Shown in pieces: positions 8,425-18,373 of a stretch of DNA of 64,000 nucleotides. This stretch comes from Pirellulales bacterium (GTDB lineage: Bacteria > Planctomycetota > Planctomycetia > Pirellulales > JAEUIK01), in the NCBI GenBank assembly GCA_019636335.1, contig JAHBXR010000003.1, positions 1 to 64,000 of the forward strand, written 5' to 3'. The stretch's first letter is position 1; every line of letters starts with the position of its first letter. Made by a program: the position numbers and the translations under genes. The notes beneath the pieces are model-generated. The model had not been told where the DNA came from. It saw nothing but the letters and a program-made list of their open reading frames with translations, and did no database searches.

Positions 8425-9459
8425 TCACACCTCGAAGAGATGAACGCGGCGTCCCGTGTCGGCCGAGCGACGGACGGCCTCGGTAAAGCACATGTATTTC
8501 ACGCCGTCGGCAAAGTTCGTCATCGTGACGGGGCGCTCCCCTCGGATGGCGGCAATGAAGTCTTCCTCGACCTGCCAGCGCCCCGCTTGCTCGGCGGGAA
8601 TGGGGACCACGGCCAGTTGTTTGTCTTCGGCAGTGCCGAGATGGATCGTGTCGCGTTCGAGATCGTAATGCACGGAGCCGGCGGCGCCGTATGCTTCGAG
8701 CCGCATGCCCCCTGCGTGCCGCGCGGCGCCGCTCACGTGGTAGACGCACGTCGCGCCACTGGCCATGCGGGCCACCACGGCCACGCTATCGGGGGTCTCG
8801 ACGTCGTCCAAGCGACCGGTGTCTTGATTCAAGCGGCGCGGGACAAAGATCGACGTCTCGGCCATGACGCTTTCGGTGCGGCCGAACCAGCGCTGCACCG
8901 TTTCGTTCAGAATACCCAGCGTCAGCACGTTCACGCCCGAGAGATCGGCACGCTGACGCCAGTGCAGGGGGAGGCTGGCGTCGAGCAGTTGGGGGGAGAG
9001 CGCGCGAACGTAGATCTCGCGGAGCTCGCCGAGCTTGGCGGCGATCAAGTCGCCCATCACGCGATCGCCTGCCAGGCCGAAGGGACTGGGCACGAGCATC
9101 GCGACACGGCCGGTCTGCTGAGCAGTAGCGAGCATGCGCCGCGCCTGCGCGGCGTTCATGGCCATGCGGGCCTCGCACAGCACATGCTTGCCCGCCTCGA
9201 GCGCGCGGCAGGTGGCCTCGGCGTGCAGGTAGGGCCACGTGCCGATCAGGACGGCATCGACCCCGGGATCGGCGACGACGTCGGTCCAATGCGCGTGGAC
9301 GCGCGGAATGTCGTATTCGCCGGCAATCGCCTGGCCCGATGCCAGCGAGCGATTGGCCACGCAAACCAGACGGACGCCGGAGATCGCCTGCAGGCCGGGA
9401 ATATGACGCAGGCGAGTATTGGCGCCCGCGCCGATCAGGCCGATGCGGATTTCGGACAT
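8425..9459 (-). CDS. Gfo/Idh/MocA family oxidoreductase-like protein
   Basis: This 344-residue protein opens with a Rossmann NAD(P)-binding motif (IGLIGAGANTRLRHIP). It then follows the family layout: VRLVCVANRS, VDAVLIGTWPYLHAE and ALEAGKHVLCE. The family's catalytic EKP tripeptide reads EAR here, so the conserved Lys is absent. The C-terminal half matches the alpha/beta dimerisation domain. The start at ATG 9459 was chosen because the Rossmann strand follows at once; upstream in-frame codons would add a basic tail without a motif. It lies between the desaturase (118 bp upstream) and the aldo/keto reductase-like gene (8 bp downstream). Substrate unknown; a sugar or cyclitol would be typical of the family. 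Confidence 0.85.
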   Translation of the reverse strand: MSEIRIGLIGAGANTRLRHIPGLQAISGVRLVCVANRSLASGQAIAGEYDIPRVHAHWTDVVADPGVDAVLIGTWPYLHAEATCRALEAGKHVLCEARMAMNAAQARRMLATAQQTGRVAMLVPSPFGLAGDRVMGDLIAAKLGELREIYVRALSPQLLDASLPLHWRQRADLSGVNVLTLGILNETVQRWFGRTESVMAETSIFVPRRLNQDTGRLDDVETPDSVAVVARMASGATCVYHVSGAARHAGGMRLEAYGAAGSVHYDLERDTIHLGTAEDKQLAVVPIPAEQAGRWQVEEDFIAAIRGERPVTMTNFADGVKYMCFTEAVRRSADTGRRVHLFEV

Positions 9460-9577
9460 CGACGGGTGCCCTTTATCGATGGCGCCATCCCCCGCGATCC
9501 ACTGCTGGGCAAGCCAGCGGTGTCGCACACCGTTGTGCCGGCCAGCGGCGCCACACCTTTCGCGGCGTCTTACTCGA

Positions 9578-10561
9578 CTAGGCGGCCGGCGAGCGGCGCT
9601 TGTGCAGGTCGCGCACGACGTTCCAGGCAAGTCCCATCTTTTCCATCAGGCAGATGGTGAGATAGGTGATGTCGAACTCCCACCAGCGATGGCCATGGTC
9701 GGCGGCGCGCTGATAGGCGTGGTGATTGTTGTGCCAGCCCTCGCCGAAGGAGAGGAGACCAACCCACCAGAGATTGCGGCTGTCGTCGCTCGTCTCATAG
9801 TTGCGATAACCCCACATGTGCGTGGCGGAGTTGACGAACCAGGTCGTGTGCAGCACGTAGACGAGCCGCACGAACATGCCATAGACGACGAACGACCAGC
9901 CGGTGTAGGCATCCCAGCCGAGATAGCCGACGAGGAACAACGCCCCGCCGAGCAGGAAGTACCACAACAGGAACGTCCGATCGAGGATCCGCATGAAGGG
10001 ATCTTTGAGCAGATCGGGGGCGTAGCGTTGGTAGAGGGAGTCGTAATACTTGCCGTTGAAGCGTGGCATGAGCCAGAGCATGTGGCTCCACCAGGCGCCA
10101 TCGTGGGGCGAATGAGGATCGCCATCCTGATCGCTGTAGGCGTGATGCTTGCGATGGTTGGCCACCCACGTGAGGGGCGAGCCCTGACCGGCGAGGCCTC
10201 CCAGCCAGGCGATCATCCAGCGGACGGGACGGAACGTCGTGAAGCTACTGTGGGTCAGCAGGCGGTGGTAGCCCAGGCAGATGCCGATGCCGCCGGTGAG
10301 CCAGGCCAACACGACCGCCAGGAGCACGCTCTTCCAGGTGAAGAAAAACGGGGCGCCCAGGGCGCCGATATGGAGCACGGCGATCCAGGTCATCACCGGC
10401 CAGTCGATGCCCTGCCGCCAGCGTTCGCGGAGATTCTCAGCAAGGGCGATCGGGCCGATGTTGGACTTTTCAGCCGCGACGGGTTCGGCAACCGAAGGGG
10501 TGGCGGCGGGAGTGACCGGCGTCACGGCCTCGGCCAGACTGGCAAGTTGGTCAGGCGACAT
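9578..10561 (-). CDS. Membrane fatty acid (acyl-CoA delta-9) desaturase
   Basis: This 327-residue protein carries the three histidine boxes of acyl-CoA desaturases: HRLLTH (99-104), HRKHH (136-140) and HNNHH (277-281), which bind the di-iron centre. At least four hydrophobic segments surround them, as expected for an integral membrane enzyme that introduces a double bond into saturated acyl chains. The first ~35 residues are Ala/Pro-rich. No fused cytochrome b5 domain is present, so electrons must come from another protein. It probably adjusts membrane fluidity. It is first in a minus-strand run with two oxidoreductase-like genes. Confidence 0.93.
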   Translation of the reverse strand: MSPDQLASLAEAVTPVTPAATPSVAEPVAAEKSNIGPIALAENLRERWRQGIDWPVMTWIAVLHIGALGAPFFFTWKSVLLAVVLAWLTGGIGICLGYHRLLTHSSFTTFRPVRWMIAWLGGLAGQGSPLTWVANHRKHHAYSDQDGDPHSPHDGAWWSHMLWLMPRFNGKYYDSLYQRYAPDLLKDPFMRILDRTFLLWYFLLGGALFLVGYLGWDAYTGWSFVVYGMFVRLVYVLHTTWFVNSATHMWGYRNYETSDDSRNLWWVGLLSFGEGWHNNHHAYQRAADHGHRWWEFDITYLTICLMEKMGLAWNVVRDLHKRRSPAA

Positions 10562-10998
10562 CAGTTCTGTTCTCCGTACCTGGAATCGCCCTGGCGAGCG
10601 ACTTGGATCGTTTCTGATTGCGAGGGGAGCACGCGGGGAGGCGATCGGCCTGGCTGGCGAGTGGATTCGCAGAGCTTGCGATGCCCCTCGATCGAAGAGT
10701 TGCTGGGCTTGGCGGGTGAAGCAGCCGAATTTGCAGTCGTCGCCCCGAGCGCTGGCGGCCTCGCATTCGCCACCATAAGTCTAACGGAGTCTACCGCTAC
10801 GACAAGCTGCCGAGAAGCCGACTTCAGACGATCCAAACGGGGTGGGGAGAATCGTTTGCGTCTCGAAGCATTGGTGGCCTGGCCCCCTGATGGCGCGCTT
10901 GCTTGCAGCGAGTCGGGCAGGGCGTTAGCTTTGAGGCACGAAGCATTCCAGCCCCAGCTTGCGGGGTGTGCGGCACGGAAGCCTTGGCAGATAAGACT
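10562..10998. other. Divergent promoter region, 437 bp
   Basis: This gap lies between the minus-strand desaturase and the plus-strand deoxyribosyltransferase-like gene and should hold both promoters. No convincing promoter, hairpin or small gene was seen. Confidence 0.4.
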
Positions 10999-11658
10999 AT
11001 GCGGATCGAACCGCTACGAGATTTGCGTCGCGTCTATTGTGCGGGCCCCTTGTTCAACGAGGCCGAACGACGCGAGATGTTACAGATTGCCGGGGTGCTA
11101 TCTTCGGCCGGCTTCGAGCCCTTCGTGCCCCACTCCGACGGCATGGAGTTTGCGCTGGTCCACCCCTACCTGGTCGAGGAAGGGTACGAACCGGCCGCCG
11201 CGGGACGCCTGTTGCACGAGGCGGTCTTCGCCCTGGACACCTTCCAAGTAGTGCTCGGTTGCGGATCGTTGGTGCTGAACCTGAACGGTCGCGTCCCCGA
11301 CGAAGGGGCCGTCGCCGAGGCCACCATGGCGTGGATGCTCGGCAAGCCGCTGGTGATCTTCAAGGAAGACGCACGCTCGGCGATCGCGGGGCGCGACAAT
11401 CCGTTGATCGTCGGGCAGACACGCTTCGAAACGATCGAAGCGATGTCGGCCCTGCCGGCGGCGCTCGAGTTGAAGATCGCCGAGTTCGAGATCGACGCGG
11501 CGCGTACGTTCGACTGCCCCACGCACCTGGCCGAGGTCGTCGAGCGCGGCGGGCGACTGTGGCAGCAATTGCAATCGCTCGGCAGCGAGCGGCCCGACCC
11601 GGCCGTCGCCGAGATCGTGCTCGACCTGTTTGGCCGCCCGCGCGCTTGCGGTGCGTGA
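10999..11658 (+). CDS. Nucleoside 2-deoxyribosyltransferase-like protein
   Basis: This 219-residue protein starts with strand/loop RVYCAGPLFNEAERRE, matching the VYLAGPxF start of the nucleoside 2-deoxyribosyltransferase family. It continues with LNLNGRVPDEGAVAEATMAWMLGKPLVIFK, which matches the family's D/NG-x-x-D-x-G-xx-x-E-xG-xA core; the Glu in AEATMAW is the expected nucleophile. The first residue of the usual DG pair is Asn here. The family cleaves or exchanges the base of deoxynucleosides. ATG 10999 was preferred over upstream in-frame starts, which only add a Cys-rich stretch unlike the family. The HD phosphohydrolase gene starts 8 bp later, giving a nucleotide-metabolism pair. Confidence 0.8.
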   Translation: MRIEPLRDLRRVYCAGPLFNEAERREMLQIAGVLSSAGFEPFVPHSDGMEFALVHPYLVEEGYEPAAAGRLLHEAVFALDTFQVVLGCGSLVLNLNGRVPDEGAVAEATMAWMLGKPLVIFKEDARSAIAGRDNPLIVGQTRFETIEAMSALPAALELKIAEFEIDAARTFDCPTHLAEVVERGGRLWQQLQSLGSERPDPAVAEIVLDLFGRPRACGA

Positions 11659-11665
11659 CAAGAGT

Positions 11666-12997
<1,332 letters not shown>

Positions 12998-13010
12998 CCG
13001 GGAGCCGGTC

Positions 13011-14615
13011 GTGGAACAAAGTTCTGCCGCAACCCTGTGCGACGACGGGCCGACCGTGGGGGGATCGTTCTTCGTTGAGCTCGGGCAGGTGGCGGCGGTG
13101 CTGGCCATGTTCGCGCTGCTGGTGGCGTGGCCGCTGCCCGAGGCGAATGAGGCGCACTATCTCGGCAAGACCAAGCACCAGTGGCAGCCCGACTGGGTGC
13201 CGAACGATTTCTTCTACGACGCGGCCGATGGCCATCCCACGTTCACTTGGGCGCTGGGCTGGCTTTCGTACCTGCCGCGCGATGCGTACGCCTGGACGGT
13301 GCGCTGGATCGTCTGGGCGCTCGAGGCCTTCGCCTGGTGCCGGTTGTGGAATGCGATCTCCGCGCGGCGCTGGCTGGCGCCGCTGGCGGCCGGGCTGTTC
13401 GTGCTGTTGGCCGAGCAATGCGAAATGGCGGGCGAATGGGCCGTCGGGGGGGCCGAAGCGAAGGGGGTTGCTTACGCGGGGGTGTTTCTCGGCATGGCGG
13501 CGCTAGCCCGGACACGGTGGAACGCCGCGTGGATTTGGTTCGGCGCCGCGTCGTCGTTTCACGTGCTCGTGGGGGGCTGGTCGGTTCTGGCGGCGGGGGT
13601 TGCCTGGCTCGCGATGGGGCGCGAGCGTCCTTCGATTGGATCGATGCTGGGGGGCCTGTCGATCGGTTTGATCTTGTCGCTGCCGGGGCTCTCTGCCGCA
13701 CTTTTGCTGACGGCGAAGAGCGACCCCGATACGGTGCGCACGGCGAACATGATTTACGTCTATCGCCGGCTGGCGCATCATCTCGATCCCACGAGTTTTC
13801 AACCGGCAGAGGTGGTTCGAGCGATGTCGCTCATGGCGGCGTGGATCGGGCTGGCCTGGTTCACGCCACGGGCGTGGCTGCCGCGCGAGTTGCGCTGGTT
13901 TACGCATGGCACGATCGTCATTTCGGCCGTGGGATGGATCGTGAGCACGTGTACGTTGGGGGATCGCGCCCTGCACGCCGCGCTGATGAAGTTCTATTGG
14001 TTTCGTCTGGCGGATGTGTTGGTGCCTGCCGCGGTGGCTTTGCTCGTGGTGAATGGGTTGAGCCTGAGCGATGCCGATGTGGCGCGGATCGCACGACAGC
14101 GGTGGAAGCGGGGGGTATTGGTGGCGCTGGCGATCTTCGTGAGCGCGTATACGGCCGAACGATTCTGGACGATCGCCACGGTGCGGGCGCCGCGGAGTTT
14201 TCGCGGTTTCGCGGCCGAGCCTGCGGCGACCCGCGGCGAGCAGTTTGCCGATTGGCGCGCCGCGTGCGCATGGATTGCCGAGAAGACCCCTCCCGAGGCC
14301 CGCTTTCTCACCCCGCGGATGGAAAGTTCCTTCAAGTGGTATTCCGCCCGGAGCGAGGTGGCCACGTGGAAGGATGTCCCCCAGGATGCGGCCAGTTTGC
14401 TCGAGTGGCGGCTGAGATTACGCGAGATTTACCGCGATCCCGGCCGGGTTCCTCAACGCTGGGTGGGGTCGCTCAATGAGCTATCGCCGGAGCGTTTGCA
14501 TGAATTGGGGGACACGTACGACGCGGCGTACCTGTTGGTCGAGGCCCAACCTCGTCTTGCCCTGGATCTGGTGTATCAGAATAATTCGTACGCTGTCTAT
14601 CGGCTCGATCGCTGA
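13011..14615 (+). CDS. Polytopic membrane protein, unknown function
   Basis: This 534-residue protein starts with GTG 13011, with GGAG 6 nt upstream. About nine hydrophobic segments fill residues 20-400 and are followed by a soluble C-terminal domain of ~130 residues (…WIAEKTPPEARFLTPRMES… to the end). The organisation recalls GT-C type glycosyltransferases: an acidic/aromatic first loop after TM1 (HYLGKTKHQWQPDW), many TM helices and a C-terminal extracytoplasmic domain. No family could be named with confidence. It lies between the HD phosphohydrolase (13 bp) and acyl-CoA synthetase (19 bp) genes on the same strand, so it is probably co-transcribed. Confidence 0.7.
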   Translation: MEQSSAATLCDDGPTVGGSFFVELGQVAAVLAMFALLVAWPLPEANEAHYLGKTKHQWQPDWVPNDFFYDAADGHPTFTWALGWLSYLPRDAYAWTVRWIVWALEAFAWCRLWNAISARRWLAPLAAGLFVLLAEQCEMAGEWAVGGAEAKGVAYAGVFLGMAALARTRWNAAWIWFGAASSFHVLVGGWSVLAAGVAWLAMGRERPSIGSMLGGLSIGLILSLPGLSAALLLTAKSDPDTVRTANMIYVYRRLAHHLDPTSFQPAEVVRAMSLMAAWIGLAWFTPRAWLPRELRWFTHGTIVISAVGWIVSTCTLGDRALHAALMKFYWFRLADVLVPAAVALLVVNGLSLSDADVARIARQRWKRGVLVALAIFVSAYTAERFWTIATVRAPRSFRGFAAEPAATRGEQFADWRAACAWIAEKTPPEARFLTPRMESSFKWYSARSEVATWKDVPQDAASLLEWRLRLREIYRDPGRVPQRWVGSLNELSPERLHELGDTYDAAYLLVEAQPRLALDLVYQNNSYAVYRLDR

Positions 14616-14634
14616 CCCCCCTGCGAAAAGCTCC

Positions 14635-16296
14635 ATGCCCTCCGACGCGCAGTTGGCGTACGAAAAGCTCTGGCGCGAGACGGATCCCTGGTCGGGCATC
14701 CCGGCTCGATACAACTTGGGGGTGTCTTTGACACAAGGCAACGTGGCCCAAGGGCGCGGGGATAAGCGTTGCCTGGCCTGGGAGAATTCGGCCGGCGAGG
14801 CCCGCAGCTATACGTATGCCGAAATGGATGCGGCGAGCAGCCGGTTGGCCTCGTCGCTGGCGAAGCTGGGCGTGGGGCGTGGCGATCGCGTCTTGTTGCG
14901 CTTGCCGAATCTGCCCGAGTTTTACATCGCCTCGCTCGCGGTGGCGAAGCTGGGAGGCGTGTTCATTCCCTCCAGCACGCAGTTTCGCGAGAGCGAGATC
15001 GAATACCGCTTGCGCGATTCGGCCGCCGTGGCCGTCGTGACGACGACCGGTCTGGCGGGCGAAGTGGAGCGCGTCTGGTCTCGCGCGCCCGACTTGAAGC
15101 ATGTGCTGGCGCTACCCTATGCCGGCGCGAAGCTGGCCGGACGGCAACTCGATCTGGCCGAGCTCATCGCGTCGGGGGACGAGGCGTTTTCGCCGGCAGA
15201 CACGGCCAGCGATGATGTGGCTTTTATCGCCTACACGTCGGGCACGACGGGGGATCCGAAGGGGGTGGTGCATTACCACCGCTACCCGATTTCGTACGAT
15301 CCGCTGATTCGCCACTGGCACGACTATCGCGACGACGACGTCTGCACCTGCCCGGCCGAGGTCGGCTGGCTGCTGCCGGTGGCCTCGACGTTTCTGTACT
15401 CGATGCGCTCGGGCATCGAGACGGTGCTCTACCATCCGCTCGACGGTCGCTTTCATCCGGCGGCCTGGTTTCGCTTGATCGCGCGGTACGGCATCACGAA
15501 CTTCGTGGGCACGCCGACGATGTTTCGCATGCTGACTGCCGACCCGGCCGTTCACGAGGCGGACGTTGCGAGCCTGCGTCATGGCACGAGCGCAGGCGAG
15601 CCCTTGCCCCCCGACACGTTCGAGGGGGTGCGCCGCACCCTGGGGTTCACGCCACTCGACGGCATCGGCATGAGCGAGTGCATGGTGTACTGCTTTCAGC
15701 GCGTGGGCGAGGAAGTGATGGCGGGGAGTTGCGGACGCCCGGCGCCGGGCTGCGTGATCAAGCTCATGGACGACGAGCTGCGCGAAGTGCCGCGCGGCGA
15801 GCCCGGCATTCTGTGCGTGCGCCGCGATACGCACCCAGGCATGATGAAAGAGTATTGGAACAAGCCGGACCGCACGGCCGAGGTGTTTCGCGGCGAATGG
15901 TATTACTCGGGGGACGTGCTGCGTCAGGACGAAGCGGGATTGTTCTGGTTTCAGGGACGCGGCGACGATGTCATCAAGGCCAGCGGTTATCGCGTGTCGC
16001 CGTTCGAGGTGGAAAGCTGCCTGGCCGAGCATCCGGCGGTGCTGGAGTCGGCCGTGGTGGCCAGCCCCGACGAGCTGCGCGGCATGATTATCAAGGCCTT
16101 TGTCGTGCTCCGCGTCGATCGAGTGGCGAGCGATCCCTTGGCGTGCGAATTGCAAGAATGGGTCAAATCGCACGCCGCGCCGTACAAGTATCCGCGCAAG
16201 GTCGAGTTCGTCGCGGAATTGCCCAAGACACCGAGCGGGAAGATCAAACGGGGCCTGTTGCGCGAGCGTGAGTTTTCCGCTCAACCGAAGACCTGA
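14635..16296 (+). CDS. Acyl-CoA synthetase (AMP-forming)
   Basis: This 553-residue protein contains the AMP-binding signature YTSGTTGDPKG (about residues 200-210), the A5-type motif GIGMSECM, the A7 motif YYSGDVLRQDEAG, the hinge/A8 region GRGDDVIKASGYRVSPFEVES (about 442-462) and the catalytic Lys of A10 in KTPSGKIKR near the C-terminus. All motifs for adenylation and thioester formation are intact. The sequence resembles medium-chain acyl-CoA or acetyl-CoA synthetase types; substrate not determined. ATG 14635 was chosen because upstream in-frame residues lie inside the preceding gene. Confidence 0.92.
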   Translation: MPSDAQLAYEKLWRETDPWSGIPARYNLGVSLTQGNVAQGRGDKRCLAWENSAGEARSYTYAEMDAASSRLASSLAKLGVGRGDRVLLRLPNLPEFYIASLAVAKLGGVFIPSSTQFRESEIEYRLRDSAAVAVVTTTGLAGEVERVWSRAPDLKHVLALPYAGAKLAGRQLDLAELIASGDEAFSPADTASDDVAFIAYTSGTTGDPKGVVHYHRYPISYDPLIRHWHDYRDDDVCTCPAEVGWLLPVASTFLYSMRSGIETVLYHPLDGRFHPAAWFRLIARYGITNFVGTPTMFRMLTADPAVHEADVASLRHGTSAGEPLPPDTFEGVRRTLGFTPLDGIGMSECMVYCFQRVGEEVMAGSCGRPAPGCVIKLMDDELREVPRGEPGILCVRRDTHPGMMKEYWNKPDRTAEVFRGEWYYSGDVLRQDEAGLFWFQGRGDDVIKASGYRVSPFEVESCLAEHPAVLESAVVASPDELRGMIIKAFVVLRVDRVASDPLACELQEWVKSHAAPYKYPRKVEFVAELPKTPSGKIKRGLLREREFSAQPKT

Positions 16297-16358
16297 TAAC
16301 GCGCGGAAATGGGGCTTACGCGGAGCGATGGAGGCGCGGAGAAATCTGACGGTTGCGG

Positions 16359-17012
16359 ATGATGAATGCTTCTTTCGATGTTGAGTTTCCGTCGCGGTTG
16401 GGGGCGCGATTGCAGCACCCTTTGCCGGGGCGGCCGGCGCAGTCGCGCTTTGAGCCGGCGATGAGCTACGGCCGGCATTTTGCCCCGCCCCCCCCGGGGG
16501 CCCGCCGCGCGGCGGTGATGGCGCTGCTGTATCCCGTGGACGGCGTCTGGCACATGCCCTTCACGGTGCGTCCCACGACCATGACCGATCATGCCGGTCA
16601 GGTGAGCCTGCCGGGTGGCTTGATCGAGCCTGGCGAATCGACGAGCGAGGCCGCCTTGCGCGAACTGGCCGAGGAACTCGGCGTCGACGATCCGCGCATG
16701 GAACTGTTGGGCGAGCTTTCGCCCCTCTATCTGTTCGTGAGCAACTTTCAGGTCACGCCCTGGGTGGGGGTGCTGCACGAGCGCCCCACGCTCGTCCCCA
16801 ACGAGCATGAAGTGGCCGAGGTGCTCGAAGTCCCCCTCCCCTACATGACCGATCCGACCAACATCGGCCGGCATGCGCGCGATCATCGCGGTATCGAATT
16901 CTCGGCGCCGCATCTCTTGTTTGGCGGGCACTGCATCTGGGGCGCGACCGGCATGATCCTGGGAGAGTTCATCGCCCTGGCCGACGAATTGAGCGCCGCG
17001 GCCGCGGCGTGA
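16359..17012 (+). CDS. Nudix hydrolase, CoA-pyrophosphatase-like
   Basis: This 217-residue protein has a complete Nudix box (GGLIEPGESTSEAALRELAEELGV, pattern Gx5Ex7REUxEExGU) at about residues 87-110. It is preceded by RPTTMTDHAGQVSLPGG, matching the LTxRSxxLxxHAGQxSFPGG signature of coenzyme A diphosphatases (NudL/NUDT7). Downstream LLGELSPLYLFVSNFQVTPWVG also fits that branch. It would hydrolyse CoA or acyl-CoA to a 4'-phosphopantetheine product and 3',5'-ADP. Its place after an acyl-CoA synthetase gene fits a CoA-related role. The TTG two codons upstream is a less likely start. Confidence 0.88.
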   Translation: MMNASFDVEFPSRLGARLQHPLPGRPAQSRFEPAMSYGRHFAPPPPGARRAAVMALLYPVDGVWHMPFTVRPTTMTDHAGQVSLPGGLIEPGESTSEAALRELAEELGVDDPRMELLGELSPLYLFVSNFQVTPWVGVLHERPTLVPNEHEVAEVLEVPLPYMTDPTNIGRHARDHRGIEFSAPHLLFGGHCIWGATGMILGEFIALADELSAAAAA

Positions 17013-17038
17013 GCGCTTCGTGTGCTGGAAGCGCCGCG

Positions 17039-18070
17039 CTAGCGCAGATCGCCGATGGCATCGTCGAGCTGTCGACGCAGCAGCGCCAGCGGACGGCTGG
17101 GAAGCTGCCAGCGCGGATGGGGCAGCGCCGCGAGGAAACGCGAGCCTTCGTCCGACACGCGGTGTACGGCGCGACGCAACGCCGCGTCGTCGTCGAAGAG
17201 TAAGTCGGCCACCGAGGGGACATTGTCGAGCATCAACTCGCCGGCGGCCACTGGCCCCACGTCGATGCGCAGGCTGCCGGGCACATGCTCGAAGGTGGGT
17301 TCCTTGCCGGCGGCTAGTTCCACCAGCTCGGCGGCGAGCTCTTTGCTGCTCGAGAGCACGAAGATCCGGCTGGCGGTGCCGATCGCGGGGGAGACGTTGT
17401 AATCGGCCAGTCCCCGGTACTTTTCTCCCTCGAGGGGCACAAAGGTGGCTCCGGCGAAAAAGCCATCTCCGCGACGGCGGCTTTCCATGCGCAGGCGAGG
17501 GCGCCCGGTCAGCTTGGCCGTTTCGTTGGCCTGCGCCATGGCGGCCCAGAAGGCGCTCAGAAAGAGTTGCTTCGCCCGTCGCGTGTCTTGCGGCACGAAC
17601 ACGAGGGCCACGGCAGGGAACTTGCCCATCGGCACGGCGTCGCCCGCATCGCGGAACGACTGTCGCGCCACGATGAGCTGCACCTCGGGCTCGATCTCGT
17701 CGAGCAAGGGAATCGCCGTGGAGAGCCCGGCGAAGACGTTGGCGATTTCGGGCCGAGTGGGCTCGAGTCGGGCGATAAAGGCCGGATCGGACAGTCGTCG
17801 CATGACGACCGCGGCGGCTTGGGGACGGAGCCGGCCGCTTGCCGAGAGGATCACCGACCGGGGCAGCAGTGGCTGGAGCGTGGGCCCCTCTTCGCCCAGG
17901 GCGGCTATCAATTCGCGCACATCTTCGTGCCAAGAAAGCTGCTCGAACGAAGTTTTGATCGCCGGGCGATCCTTCGGAGCGGCCAGTGTGACTGGGGGGG
18001 CCAAGTTCAAGGCAATGACGACGAGCAAAATCGACGCGGGCCACCAGTAGCAGCAGGAAATTCGTGGCAT
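17039..18070 (-). CDS. Secreted protein of unknown function
   Basis: This 343-residue protein begins with a hydrophobic signal sequence (MPRISCCYWWPASILLVVIALNL). The rest is a soluble alpha/beta protein with segments such as FPAVALVFVPQDTRRAKQLFLSAFW and ASRIFVLSSSKELAAELVEL. No family was recognised. It runs convergently to the Nudix gene (26 bp between stops) and divergently from another secreted protein at 18374. That neighbour shares a similar style (signal peptide, long strand-rich body), so the two may form a pair. Confidence 0.65.
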   Translation of the reverse strand: MPRISCCYWWPASILLVVIALNLAPPVTLAAPKDRPAIKTSFEQLSWHEDVRELIAALGEEGPTLQPLLPRSVILSASGRLRPQAAAVVMRRLSDPAFIARLEPTRPEIANVFAGLSTAIPLLDEIEPEVQLIVARQSFRDAGDAVPMGKFPAVALVFVPQDTRRAKQLFLSAFWAAMAQANETAKLTGRPRLRMESRRRGDGFFAGATFVPLEGEKYRGLADYNVSPAIGTASRIFVLSSSKELAAELVELAAGKEPTFEHVPGSLRIDVGPVAAGELMLDNVPSVADLLFDDDAALRRAVHRVSDEGSRFLAALPHPRWQLPSRPLALLRRQLDDAIGDLR

Positions 18071-18373
18071 GAGCAATGCGGCCTCGTGTGGAGTGAAACT
18101 TTCACTATTCTGTTCCAGTACGACAGGTGTGGCAACGCCAGTGTCCGTGTCTTTCGCTACCAGGAGGCACCTGTCGGTGCGCGGGGAGCCCGGCCTGCGG
18201 CGTGCCGTGGGACTGGCTTTCAAGGCAGCTAGGTGTTAGGCTCGTGCCACCTTTGGATGGGGCCGCGGGCGGCCGTACAGGCCGCGCGAGACATACGTGG
18301 TTCCCTGGAAAGCAAGCTATCGGGCGGCTCGCGTAGCCGCCGTTCGCAGCACTACTCCGTGGAGATTCGCACT
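18071..18373. other. Divergent intergenic region with two short hairpins
   Basis: This 303-bp gap separates two divergent secreted-protein genes. Near the plus-strand gene it holds a GCGGCC/GGCCGC hairpin (around 18270-18290) and a 7-bp GGCGGCT-CGCGT-AGCCGCC hairpin (18323-18341), the latter 32 nt before the start codon. They could form structure in the mRNA leader. No clear promoter was seen. Confidence 0.4.

Noticed and set aside
13181..14479. 432-codon frame overlapping the polytopic membrane protein
   Set aside because: Out-of-frame translation is Arg/Gly-rich and lacks membrane segments; the annotated frame has a good start and fits its neighbours.
16281..18044. 587-codon minus-strand frame spanning the Nudix and secreted-protein genes
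   Set aside because: It overlaps two better-supported genes on both strands and its translation is Arg-rich without motifs.
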